NCBI GenBank assembly: GCA_008931825.1
Contig: QXVZ01022518.1
Coordinates: forward strand, 1-22,607
DNA: 22,607 nucleotides
Reading direction: 5' to 3'
DNA from: Phallusia fumigata
Lineage: Eukaryota; Chordata; Ascidiacea; Phlebobranchia; Ascidiidae
The stretch's first letter is position 1. Each line of letters opens with the position of its first letter. This document shows positions 10,514 to 21,364 of this stretch, one piece after another. The notes below the pieces were generated by a model, which was given only the letters and a program-made list of their open reading frames with translations, did not search any database and had not been told where the DNA came from. Position numbers and translations under genes: made by a program.

Positions 10514-11171
10514 ATGACACGTTTAACCAAGATACTGCTTGTTGGTTGTGTTTTAGTTATTTTCACTGGAAGTCATGCAGGTATTTATAACACTTAAAAA
10601 AGCTATTGGTTTTGTTATATTAACAATGTTTTCTTCAGAGGCAATGGAGTGTTTTGTTGGAATGACCACTGTTGTAAATGGAGTCTCAATCGCGAATGAT
10701 TTTAAAAAATCACTATGTTCCCCAGACCTTTTGATAAATTTGGCCGATGTGAATCAAACTCTAAGTTGTGGCCTTATTTCTTACGAAGTTTTGTTTATGG
10801 AAAGACCAAGTATGATTTGTTTAGTAATAATATAATATAAAAGCAGTTAAACTAAAATATTTTTGTTCAAAGTGGTGGTCAAGCAAGGAACATGCTTACC
10901 AACTTCACAGTGCCAAAATTTCAACTGCCAAGAGATGCAAGATATTTTGCAGACCTTTGAAATTAACTCTTGTAAAGCTCAGTGCTGTGAGGGTGCTTTG
11001 TGCAACACACCAGAGTTATTCAATTTGAATGAGCAGGAGTTACCCAGTCAGTTTTTCTATTCTGGTGCACATTTTTGTGACATATTGTTGACACTTTGTA
11101 CTGTTATTTGTTTTGGTGATGCTAATAAAAGGAGTATAAAATGGGGTGATTGTGATCATAGCAATATCTAA
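10514..11171 (+). CDS. Secreted Ly-6/uPAR-like (three-finger fold) protein, nested gene
   Basis: Three exons, 10514-10580, 10639-10809 and 10873-11171, join at phase 1 and give a complete 178-residue protein. Residues 1-22 are a signal peptide (MTRLTKILLVGCVLVIF, cleavage after SHA). The mature part starts EAMECFVG and carries spaced cysteines ending in QCCEGALCN, the CC...CN hallmark of Ly-6/uPAR domains. After the domain comes a linker, a 15-residue hydrophobic stretch (FCDILLTLCTVICF) and a charged tail of about 20 residues. That tail argues against a simple GPI signal; it could be a weak membrane helix. The exon cut points and starting residues match the Ly-6 domain at 11398-11756, so one likely arose from the other. 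It lies on the same strand between the TSP1 exons and the EGF exon, so it is either nested in that gene's intron or an alternative first part of the same locus. Confidence 0.8.
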
Positions 11172-11175
11172 TAAA
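11170..11175 (+). terminator. Poly(A) signal overlapping the Ly-6 stop codon
   Basis: AATAAA starts inside the stop codon TAA (11169-11171). It lies only 52 bases before the EGF exon at 11228, so cleavage here would compete with splicing into that exon. Confidence 0.5.
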
Positions 11176-11227
11176 TGAATAATTTTCTTTTGGTCAATCT
11201 ATGTGTTTAATGATGAATTTTATGCAG

Positions 11228-12624
11228 AAGCATGTCCCATTAATCCTTGTCTTAACGGTGGATCATGCACACCCACTGGAAATACAAAATATGTGTGTTA
11301 TTGTCCAACTGGTCATAGTGGAAAACATTGTGAAAACGGTAAGCACTGTTTGAAAAAAAACAGAAAGTAAGAAGTAACATAAATTGTTTTGATTTAGTTG
11401 AAACCATCCAATGTTTCTCTGGTTATTCAACGCATCTTACACCACAACCCACTAACTCATCATTAGTAAAAACAACATGTCCGGCAAATCAAAATGTTTG
11501 TCAACTGACCTCTGTTCAACTGCTTGCTTTTGGGCAAACCGGTAGGTTTTATTGTCATTTATTCTATTTATTGTTAACCTAACAATGCTAAAAACATTTA
11601 TTTTCAGTATACATGGACATTGCCCAATGTTCATCCAACCTGGCTTGCAACCAGCAAACATGCAATGTGGTGAAAAGCATAATACCAAGTGCAAATATTA
11701 CAGACTGTAAAGTGAAGTGTTGTGAAAAGGACCTTTGTAACGTCATTAATGTAAAGGTATGTTCCATTTTTTTCATTTGAATCCAAAATTTTATCTCAAA
11801 TTATGTACAGTACAATTTCAAAGTTAATTTTACCTGCAATAATGCACTAAGCATACTTTTATTGTAAAATGTTAAATTTGCTCATAGCAACTATAAAGGA
11901 AAACATTATCAAAAACATGCGTTACTTCTTTTAGGCTCCAGCAACGACTGTAACACCTCAATCATCAACAACAAAACCTTTAACACAGCAAAAAGCAATA
12001 AGTAAGCCCAGACGACAAAAAAATTAATTTTCATTAGTTTGTGTATAGTTTTCATACCTCAAAACTNACTGCTAGCCCCAATTGGTTCGATTTAAACTAT
12101 GTTCGAATTGAAAAAAATAGGCAGTTTGTGAAACTGCCCATGTGTTTTAGATGTGTTTGACATGACTTGATCACCAATGTGTTTGACATATTGTCAGCAT
12201 CATGTTAAAACAATACAATCAGTAAATGAAACAAAACAAGCTTTATAAACTTTGGTAGCTAAGACACAATGAAAAGTATTGTGGGAAATATGTATATGTT
12301 TCTTAATTGGCCTTCTAGTAAATCCAGTGTGTCATAAGTTTGGCTGCGCCTGGCCCAAAATGGTTAGACTACAAAGAAAAATTGTTGGAAGTGAATTTAT
12401 AATTTGTTTATGACTAAAAAAATAAACTGTTTTATAAATTGAAAAACTGTTTTTAGGTAAAAACTCACCTGTGCTGCAGTGGATTGATTCTCCGCAAGGG
12501 TGGGGATAAGAGTTGTTGCAATGGACGTTCATTCATGGTATCTACACATTACTGTGATCCAGCATTTGGTGGCAGGGTTCTTCCTATTGTAAATTTAGAG
12601 GAACCAGAAGAAGTTGAAGAGTAA
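11228..12624 (+). CDS. EGF, Ly-6/uPAR and galaxin-like exons: probable 3' part of the CUB-MAM-TSP1 gene
   Basis: Exons 11228-11338, 11398-11541, 11608-11756, 11935-12001, a tentative 12319-12362, and 12457-12624 (stop TAA 12622-12624). The first is one EGF module (CLNGGSC, then [12 protein letters not shown]). The next two form a Ly-6/uPAR domain (ETIQCFSG ... KCCEKDLCN). The fourth is a Thr/Pro/Gln linker. The last encodes [19 protein letters not shown] and an acidic end (EEPEEVEE), resembling the cysteine-pair tail of the first gene. No signal peptide precedes the EGF exon, and its phase 1 matches the open TSP1 exon ending at 9088; the joined protein would have about 814 residues. Uncertain points: the small exon 12319-12362, whose acceptor lies in repeat-like sequence; the join at N 12067, which may hide exons; and whether the upstream partner is the TSP1 gene or the Ly-6 gene. 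If the donor at 12002 is not used, the frame stops a few codons later. Confidence 0.65.
12067..12067. other. Sequence join (single N) inside an intron
   Basis: A single N separates the Thr-rich exon (ending 12001) from the galaxin-like end exon. Unlike other Ns here, no duplicated flank is visible. The sequence just after it (CTAGCCCC, then GTTCGAATTG) looks like a worn copy of the GC-block repeat at 641-935. Missing exons at this point cannot be excluded. Confidence 0.6.
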
Positions 12625-14465
12625 AGATTCTGTTGTTCAAATGTACATTATAATTTTAGTGGCATAGATTTTTTGCCACTCTGTTGATGTAACAAAGAAG
12701 CTTTGTAAAAAAAGGTCATTGTCTCCGATGTGTGAGCATTAGTTTATATCTTGTTAGTTGTGGCAAAAATGTTTGACTGTTCTACACACTATTTATTTAC
12801 TTGATGATTACATTTTCTTGAACTAAATTGTGCAAGTCACAATATAATTAATTCCTGCTGAATATGTTTGTATGTTACCCAAATATTGTTGAATATAAAA
12901 TTTACGCTGTAACCTTTTGTAATTAGGCTTCACACAAAACATCTGATGTACAAGTACTTACAAATACACCTTCTCCTGCTTGTCAATGTGCAATGTTCAA
13001 CAAGTGCAAAATAACGTAATCCCAACCCCAGCATGTTTTTGTTAGAAATGCAATTGAACATTCACTTTTCTAACCTCAACATGAACGGAAGTGTTCTCTG
13101 TTACATTTTTTCTGTATGACACTGGTTTACCTGTTTAAGTCAAGAATGTCTTATTTTTTTCAATTATCACACATGATAGAAAGACACACAAAGTTACAAA
13201 AAAAATGTTTACCCCAGTTGACCACCAGGCATCCCAAATGGTTTAAAATGGGTAAGTGTCATTTTTTAATGTACATTGCAAATCATTTTGTGCTCCTTGG
13301 TTGTTTCACACTGTTTATGCCCCAAAACAGGTGTTTTATATTTGCAGCACCAGTATTTTAATATACACAGTCGAATGGGTTAAATTTTGAAATGTTGACA
13401 GATACGATTTTAAAAACACCAGAAGTAACATTAGTAATAATAAAAACAATTAATAAGAGCTTGTATGTAGGAAGTACATTGTGTGTTAAACTTTTCATGA
13501 GCTGTTTTCATCATCAATGCCAAAAATAATGGTTTGTTGGCTTAAACTTCTGTTTTACTTGAAGAAAGTTTTGCAGAACTACAATCCACTATTTGCCAAA
13601 TGTTTTTTAAGTGAGTGTCATGTAAATCTACTAATATGCTTCCCGACTGTTTTGCTTTTAGGTACCTTTTAGTTAATGAAACAATAAGAAAACCTAAAAC
13701 CAAATTTTGTTTAACTCATTTGGGGCCACATGATTAATGTAAAGACTTCAACCCAACCCTGTGTGCGTGACCTTTTAAAAGCTGTTTATACTACAGCTGC
13801 TTATTGGCCTTCTTCCATTACGTTCTGTAAATTATGCTCCCTGTTGACTCAGCAGTGGTCCACAGGACCCCCAAATTTTAAAAACAGTAATATTTAACAA
13901 AGCAAGATACCTAAGTTTTATCTTTTGATAGTTAAACCACAAAAACAGTGATTGACAAGTTTACCCAAGCTCGGTTGGTATCACACTGCTACCTAACAAT
14001 TAAAACAAGTTATGTGGGGATGTCAGGTGGGCATTATAGGGCTGATATTAACCTGTTATCACACAGTGGTAACCTCAAATTGCAGTTTAGAAGTTAGAAA
14101 TGGTTTAGTTGAAAGCATGTAAAAAATGGTTTGATTGAATTAGGAAATTTTTTATTAAATATCCAAACTTAAAAATGTTGCCAATTATCATTTACAAGTG
14201 TTAGTGGGGACCCATGTTGCAGAAACAAGTATGTTACAAAAATGTCAAAAAAAGTGGGAACCAATGTAATGTAGATTTGGATACATATCAAATGTAATAA
14301 ATGAAAATTGTGTATGTGGAAAATTTTTCAAAAGGGGTTGTGGTGTATCTCAAATGGCACCATGAAGAATACCACGCTAGTTTTATATGTAGTTGTGTCA
14401 ATGACCAATTCACTGAGGCTTGAACAAATTGATATACACTGGTCTAACCAAATAGAACGTTTATA
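12625..14465. other. 3' UTR and intergenic region between convergent genes
   Basis: This holds the 3' UTR of the plus-strand gene and then DNA between two convergent genes. I see no exon. The open frames near 13116 and 14308 lack domain signals and start in AT-rich sequence. A segment near 14212-14250 (GTGGGGACCCATG ... GCAGAAACAA) resembles one at 32-70, so a dispersed repeat fragment is present. No clean AATAAA is seen within 200 bases after the stop at 12624. Confidence 0.5.
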
Positions 14466-14471
14466 TTTATT
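14466..14471 (-). terminator. Poly(A) signal of the LCCL-FN3 gene
   Basis: Read on the minus strand, AATAAA lies about 50 bases after the stop codon at 14521-14523, as expected for a short 3' UTR. Confidence 0.6.
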
Positions 14472-14520
14472 TAATCATACAAAAACATACAAAAAAGCAA
14501 CCAAAATTTGACAATGATGT

Positions 14521-17500
14521 TCAATATTTCTCCTTTTTACTGCAAAGACAACCGCAAAGGCCATTGCTGCTGCAAAATGCAAATAAAAATTTAGTGCAGT
14601 CAATATTCTTAATTGTCTGATTTGCAAAATTAAAACTCAACCTACCTGAGAAGTGGTTTTCGCCAACATGTTTCCCAAACACATGCAGCACAAATAATTA
14701 TGAAAAGAACAAAAATAATTCCAACCACAATCACTATTACAATCCACGTTTGACTTGATGCTTCACTTTTTAATTTCCCATCTTCTATGGTTCTAAAATA
14801 ACACAGTGTGTAAATACTATACTAATAGGGGCTTTAATAACTATATTTGGTTGCAATAATAATAAGAGCTTTTTGGTTGATATTAGTAGGAACAGTAACA
14901 TAGAACATTAGTGTACATGTGAAAGTACACATGGTGTCCATATAATATGTTTTTTGACTCAAACAAATACTTCTCTCAATTAATAAAGGTTAGTCAAATT
15001 TTATTATGTGGCAAACATCCTGTGGGAATTTTGTAAAAAAGACTATTTTACATGCTGGTGGTGAACTTGGGTATTTTTGGAACCTAACATGGTTAACCTG
15101 ATAAAATAATCACCAAGCATTGATTATGCCATGCATGCAAAAGCCTTTGACTATGCTAACCTAATTTTATCATCTGTTGTTAACTCATTGTTTGGCTCCA
15201 TTGGCGTTGGATAGAACCTATTAGGATTGTTTCCTGTAAATAACAAAAATTGTTTGGGAAATAGAATGTCAATACACTAATACTTTTTAATGACACTTAC
15301 CTTGAAAACTGCTGGGTATCATTAAAGACATTCCATTAGGTTGACCATGTACATTTACATGTGTTATTTTTTGATATTGCCTATTACCCTGAAGAGAGAA
15401 TGTTGCCCTAAAACAAAACAATAGATTTTATTCAGGTAGGCAAAAATTAATTTGATATTTTTAATGTTGTAAAAATTATAATTTCTGTAAATAGTTTAAT
15501 CGATTGAAAAACGATTGCATTTTGGTGCAACGGTGTTGGCATTGTTTGTTATCTAACATTGCTACCTAAGGTTGGGTGCCCAAATACCATACATATTACC
15601 AACCTAGCCTGGTCAAAGCTTTTGTTATAAGCAACTCCATTGGTTGTAAGAATGACTTTGAAATTGTTCGGAAGAAATGCAGGATACCAGAAAAAATTGA
15701 AGTTATTGTCTTTAATGCTCTCATCTAAAATCAATGGCAAAGAAGTTAATGTTTTAGTTTCTAAAAAATCTGGTTCAAACTTTTTTAACAAGAAGTAGCC
15801 ATACATAATAATAGTCTTACCTATCACAATGGTATTTTGTAAAATCAATTGGACTGTAACACCTGATTCAAAAACTTTAGGAGCAGCATGAAGCTGAAGT
15901 TGAAACATGTTTAAGTGGGGTTTTTGAAGAAAAATTTCGTTTTTATTAATTCCAATGATGTGATTCTGCAAAATGACTCTGTGAACCAGAAATTTGCATA
16001 AATTTTAATTACTGTGTGTCATTATTTTAAAAAAAGTTATGCCTACTTGTTTGACAATAGAACAACTTTGGTTGTTCTGTACTTGATTGAGCTCCAAAAA
16101 ATCACAAATTGGTCAAAGGTGGTAATGCAGCCAGCAACAAGGGAAATATCCGGTTTTCTAGTGTCCAGTATGTATGTTACATTTGAGCTAAATTTTGAAC
16201 CAGATAAAGCTCTGAGACTGATATTATATATATGTCCAGCTTTGAACCCTAGATAAAACAAAACTAATTTGAAATTGTATATTCGGGAATCACCCTTGAA
16301 TAAACAAAAAGTACCAGATAAAATCGCAGGGGTAACTGAATGATTTCCTATGCCAGAAATATTGATGTTTGGTTCACAAAACAATGAATACAGTGATATT
16401 CCATTGACCTGTTAGAAAAAGCATGTGAAATTTTGTTGTTTGATATTTTTAGTGTTAAATTACCTTGTCCCAGTATAATTTCAAGGTAGTTGACAAACTC
16501 TGAATATGTTCAATCCTGACATTTTGGGGTGGGGAGAGCACTACACAAAAAAGTCAAATAAATGTTTGCTGAATAAGCAGAAAATACAATAAACTCATAC
16601 ATGTTGTAAACTGAAAGAATGTCCGGACTCCATCTCCTATGCTATTTTGACCCAAAATTACAATTGTATGATTTGAATCGGGTTTCAGTTCTGCAAAGAA
16701 ATTTGTTTCAACAACTTGGCTACAAATATGGTCCAAAGCATGCACTTAACAATCTGAAAACACCTTACCTTGTAGCAAAACTTTGGTTTGATTGACTAAA
16801 ATTTTTTGATCTAATTTGCCATTTACAATAACCAAATAATTTATGGCACCATACAATGATCTCCATGTTAGTTCTGCACTCGAGTGGGTGAGTGTTCCAG
16901 GTAAAATTTTGACTCCAACAGGTGGTCCAAGGCCTTACAAAATTAAGTGCAGTTTGTTAATTTTTTTATGGACAGAAAAACACAATCCTGTTGGGCAGTA
17001 TTCCATTTTTTAACATTTTAGGTAAACAAATTGCAAAAAAACGTTGACAAAAATCAAAAGAACATATAAAACCTCTTTCTGCCTAATTGTACACAACAAA
17101 ACTGACTGACTATATGTACTCTTAAACATTATTTTTAGGTTTGTTTTATTTAAACTGGAAGTTTAATTTACTGTATCAAAGTTCAGCAAAACCTATGAAA
17201 ATTCAGTACCTGTTCGTTGCTTGAAAATAACAGGAGCACTATCATTTATCGAATTGCTTGCAACAAGTTTTACGGTAAATTCTGTGTTTGATGTCAGGTT
17301 CTTTAACCAGTAAAACTGTTCTTCCACAACCTGTGCTCTAATTTTGCAAAAAAATATTTATAACTCAATATTTTAAATGATTATTTAATCAAAAAAATTT
17401 ATTACCTGTGGCAACACGGAGAAAAACTTAATTTGTAATTGGTTGCACCATGTACTTTGCTCCAAACAAATTTCATGCTATCAGATGTAACAATTGCAAC

Positions 17501-20500
17501 AGATAAATCACTTGGTGCAGAAAGTGCTAAAAATATGTTTTATTGCAATACATATATATTTTGTAACATAGATTTTGTGTTAAAAACCTGTATATTGTTG
17601 CAGTGTCAAAGATTGTCCTATTCCATTTCTGTTTACAGCGTTGACTGAAATATTGTACACAGTTCCACCAATCAAACCTTTTGCAGTTACCTACAATAAT
17701 TTGAACTTTATACTGGAAATCTCTATGTTGGTAAAAATTTCAATAGATAAAGTATACATACTGAATTGTTTTTGGTGGTCTGTCTGAAATAGGTTTTCAG
17801 GTCTGTTTTTACAGAAACAACATAACTATTGGCACCCACAACATGTTGCCAGTTGATGATGAAAGACGTGGAATTAACAGAACTCGGAGGAACTTGCAAG
17901 TGTGTGGGTGAGGGCAAACCAGTGGTCTGGGTTAAAAATAAAAAATGTATTAAATTTGTAATTATTTTCCACAATTGTAGACACTGATGCACGAAATAAG
18001 ACATAGTAGTAAATCGATAAACAACTGAAAAAAATAGGATAATAGTTGCACCAATACCTGTGTAACTTTGGCTGCTTCACTTGATTCATCACTAGATGTT
18101 GCAACAACATATACTGTGTAGGTCACATTTGGTGTTAAATTTTTGATAACAATTTTGGTTTCGGGTCGTAATATGTCACTTCTTCCTGTAAAAATAACAA
18201 TATACTAACATTTCCAAAATTAGCAAACAATTTTCTAAAATAAATTGCAACAAACATACTGTAAATATTAATTTGTAAAGTTAACCAATAGGCAGAAGCT
18301 AATACAGTAAAACAAAACAAGTAACAAACACATTTATAAAAAAACATGCATAAAACTACTGTACAACAAGGTATTTTTCTGTACATTGCTTTGCAATATG
18401 TAATGGCCATGGAAACTAAGTAGCACATCGGAAAACTTTATGTGTAAGCAGTAAAATAAAAAGGGGTACAAAAATGTTAATTTTAACCTTCATTTGGCAA
18501 AACAGTGATTCGGTACATAGCTGCCCCTCGCACAGGACTCCATTGTACTACAAACTCATTATATTTCACTATTCCGGCAATAGTCACATTTTTTGGAGGT
18601 TGGAGACCTGAAATAAACACAAAACTTAATTTTATACTTTTGCAGAATGGGCAACAGTATGATGGACTGATGAAGAGGTATTGGCTGGACAAATTGGTTT
18701 TGCATCTTTTATATCATTGTTTGTTGTCATTTTACCCACTTGTAACTTGTTTTAACATAAAGGATACCAGAGTTTTTTTACAACCCTACCTACACAAACA
18801 TTCTTTTAACTGTTGTATATTTACATTATATTTTGTGTCACACAGGGCTCCATTTTAATTCTCATTACCATTATTGAACTTACGTTGAAAGTATTTAATG
18901 TCATACAAGTTAATTTGAATACTTTGTAAGATCTATATTTCAGAAATGTGAGGTTGACATCCAAAATTTACCAAATGAACCACAGTTAAAGCAGGTGGGT
19001 TGATAATTCTGTTTAAGGAATTTTATTGCTACTTTTAGCATTTTTAGTTTAAAATCTATTATATTAAATCATAATTTGCATGACATTCATAAAACAAAAT
19101 TTAGTTATGGAACTTACCAAAAACAAAAGATTGATGTGGATATTGAAATCTAAAAAATAGAATAAAACAGTTTAGTTGTGCTAAAAATAGAGAAGATATT
19201 CAAAACACAAGTAGAAATCAGTGAAAATGTTAAAAAAATGAGTAAAAAGTTTGGAGAATGTCATCAATCCAAAGTATAAGGTTTATTTTCACAACACTTA
19301 TTCTAACAAGATTATTTTGTATTTTCTGACTATATTTTACGTTTCAGATGTGACACCATTTCTGGTTGTTCCCACAAAAAACAACATCTCCTCCTTTTTC
19401 TTAACCATAACATATCCACCAACACTGCTATCTATATGACCATCATGTATGGCAGCAATACAGATGTAGGAATCCTGTAAAAAATGTTTTTACAATTTTA
19501 TTTTTCATATTAAACATAAATATTATATGTTAAAGATATTGTTTCCATGTGTTACACGAAAAAGCAAACTGAAATGTGGGCACCATATGTAAAGAACAGT
19601 TTGATAAATGTAGACATACACTTGTGTATTCTCCTGTTCCATATAATCGGCTCTTCACCCTTGAACAATGTGCAGGACATGTGACGCTAAAAAAATAAAG
19701 TAGCACATTAGTAATGACAAATTAAATAACAAAAATTCATCCAGACTAAAACATTACCCNGAAAGTATTTAATGTCATACAAGTTAATTCGAATACTTTG
19801 TACGATCTATATTTCAGAAAGCAGGCCATTGTGAGGTTGACATCCAAAATTTACCAAATGAACCACAGTTAAAGCAGGTGGATTGATAATTCTGTTTAAG
19901 GAATTTTATTGCTACTTTTTAGCATTTTTAGTTTAAAGTCTATTATATTAAATCATAATTTGCATGACATTCATAAAACAAAATTTAGTTATGGAACTTA
20001 CCAAAAACAAAAGATTGATGTGGATATTGAAATCTAAAAAATAGAATAAAACAGTTTAGTTGTGCTAAAAATAGAGAAGATATTCAAAACACAAGTAGAA
20101 ATCAGTGAAAATGTTAAAAAAATGAGTAAAAAGTTTGGAGAATGTCATCAATCCAAAGTATAAGGTTTATTTTCACAACACTTATTCTAACAAGATTATT
20201 TTGTATTTTCTGACTATATTTTACGTTTCAGATGTGACACCATTTCTGGTTGTTCCCACAAAAAACAACATCTCCTCCTTTTTCTTAACCATAACATATC
20301 CACCAACACTGCTATCTATATGACCATCATGTATGGCAGCAATACAGATGTAGGAATCCTGTAAAAAATGTTTTTACAATTTTATTTTTCATATTAAACA
20401 TAAATATTATTTGTTAAAGATATTGTTCCCATGTGTTACACGAAAAAGCAAACTGAAATGTGGGCAACATATGTGAAGAACAGTTTGATAAATGTAAACA

Positions 20501-20975
20501 TACACTTGTGTATTCTCCTGTTCCATACAATCGGCTCTTCACCCTTGAACAATGCGCAGGACATGTGATGCTAAAAAAATAAAGTAGCACATTAGTAATG
20601 ACAAATTAAAAAACAAAAATTCATCCAGACTAAAACATTACCCAAATGAAGTCTCTGAGAAATCTTTTGCAGACAGGTAACATTCAGACACTGCAAAATA
20701 GAATGGGTGCAATTACAGCTGTATATTAAAAAAAAACATTTTTTATGGTTGCAAGTTTAGTTCTATCTATATTATTATCTTGTTGTCTTGCCTGACAAAG
20801 ATGTTAAACTTTAAGAATAAACATGAAAAACTACAAATCTTAACAGTTTGACAAACTATTTAGTTGAATTAAGTTAAACTTACATGTTCTGATGGTTAAT
20901 GACTGAAAAGAACTTTGTCCTGCAACGTTATTTGTTGCAACTTTTACAGTATAAACAGTATCAGGTTGCAAATCA
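14521..20975 (-). CDS. LCCL and multi-FN3 single-pass membrane protein (5' end missing)
   Basis: Minus-strand exons in coding order, all phase-consistent: 20884-20975, 20642-20690, 20504-20570, 20225-20358, 20002-20033, 18488-18607, 18058-18185, 17762-17926, 17588-17690, 17406-17526, 17210-17337, 16769-16933, 16601-16690, 16464-16540, 16315-16408, 16047-16248, 15821-15978, 15604-15760, 15301-15407, 15161-15233, 14646-14792, 14521-14569. That is about 818 residues without the true start. Order: end of one FN3 (LQPDTVYTVKVATNNVAGQS); an LCCL domain (VTCPAHCS, LYGTGEYTSDSYICIAAIHD, NGVTSETFQYPHQSFVFG); about seven FN3 domains, most split into two exons with phase-1 borders (for example LQPPKNVTIAG, NLTPNVTYTVYVVA); a membrane helix (WIVIVIVVGIIFVLFIIICA); and a 25-residue tail with several cysteines (GLCGCLC) ending in KKEKY. 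The product should be a type I membrane protein; the tail has no enzyme domain. FN3 units nearest the membrane are degenerate. The start is lost at the N at 21041. Confidence 0.88.
18887..20643. repeat. ~0.88-kb near-identical direct duplication around the N at 19760
   Basis: Positions 18887-19759 (873 bases) and 19761-20643 (883 bases) align end to end. I count about 15 single-base differences, one 9-base insertion (after CAGAAA at 19819) and one extra T, near 1.7% divergence. Both copies carry three LCCL exons. The left copy stops inside the donor of the next exon and the right copy continues into it, which is what two overlapping allelic pieces would give. Confidence 0.9.
19118..19686 (-). 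CDS. Second copy of three LCCL exons (probable other allele)
   Basis: Exons 19118-19149, 19341-19474 and 19620-19686 repeat those at 20002-20033, 20225-20358 and 20504-20570. The central exon is identical. In the first LCCL exon, two changes are silent and one replaces Val by Ile before TCPAHC. Because the duplication abuts an N, these are best taken as the other haplotype and should not be added to the protein. If both were real, the LCCL domain would be repeated without its opening exon. Confidence 0.75.
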
Positions 20976-21364
20976 CTGGAAAAAATTTCAATATAAGAAT
21001 AAAGAAATATTCTTAAAACAAAATCCACTTAATTAATAGTNAACAAATAAACAGTTGAAGAAAGGCAACATGTTCTCCAAAAATATATGTAAACAACCAA
21101 AAAAATATTTTAAAGCAAGTTTTGCCTCTTTTATTAGACAAGTACGTCGTTGGGATATGAGCTCGTTTAATTATCTGCTAGAGCGAAATGTACAACAAAA
21201 AATTATATCGTATAGCCTATATTAACCAAGACTAATTTCGCAGTATTCTCTACAAGCAGGACCACAAAACTGCTTTATTTGTGACAATAGGCATGTATTC
21301 AACCCAAACGCGTCTAGTTTAGCTCGCCGTTATCTGTTTGTCGTTCATCGTTGCGTGGTTAAAA

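Noticed and set aside
15549-15971. Single 140-residue minus-strand gene (and its copy at 22159-22581)
   Set aside because: The frame runs through an intron that happens to be open. Phase and splice sites show two exons (15604-15760 and 15821-15978) of the larger LCCL-FN3 gene.
16691-16768. Long minus-strand open frame 16554-16745 read as one exon, requiring a 24-base intron upstream
   Set aside because: A 24-base intron is implausibly short. The acceptor TTTCTTTGCAG at 16691 gives a normal 78-base intron, correct phase, and a better FN3 sequence (LLQELKPDSNHTIVI).
18884-19008. Two extra mini-exons on the minus strand (18884-18932 and 18972-19008) in the LCCL-FN3 gene
   Set aside because: Both have usable splice signals and join each other and the next FN3 exon in frame. 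But they cannot follow the LCCL exon 19118-19149, which leaves phase 1: joining creates an in-frame stop. Skipping both gives SFVFG followed directly by LQPPKN, which reads as a clean LCCL-to-FN3 passage.
19251-19439. Plus-strand 62-residue frame repeated identically at 20135
   Set aside because: It is antisense to an LCCL exon plus intron; the repetition comes from the duplicated allele, not from a conserved small gene.
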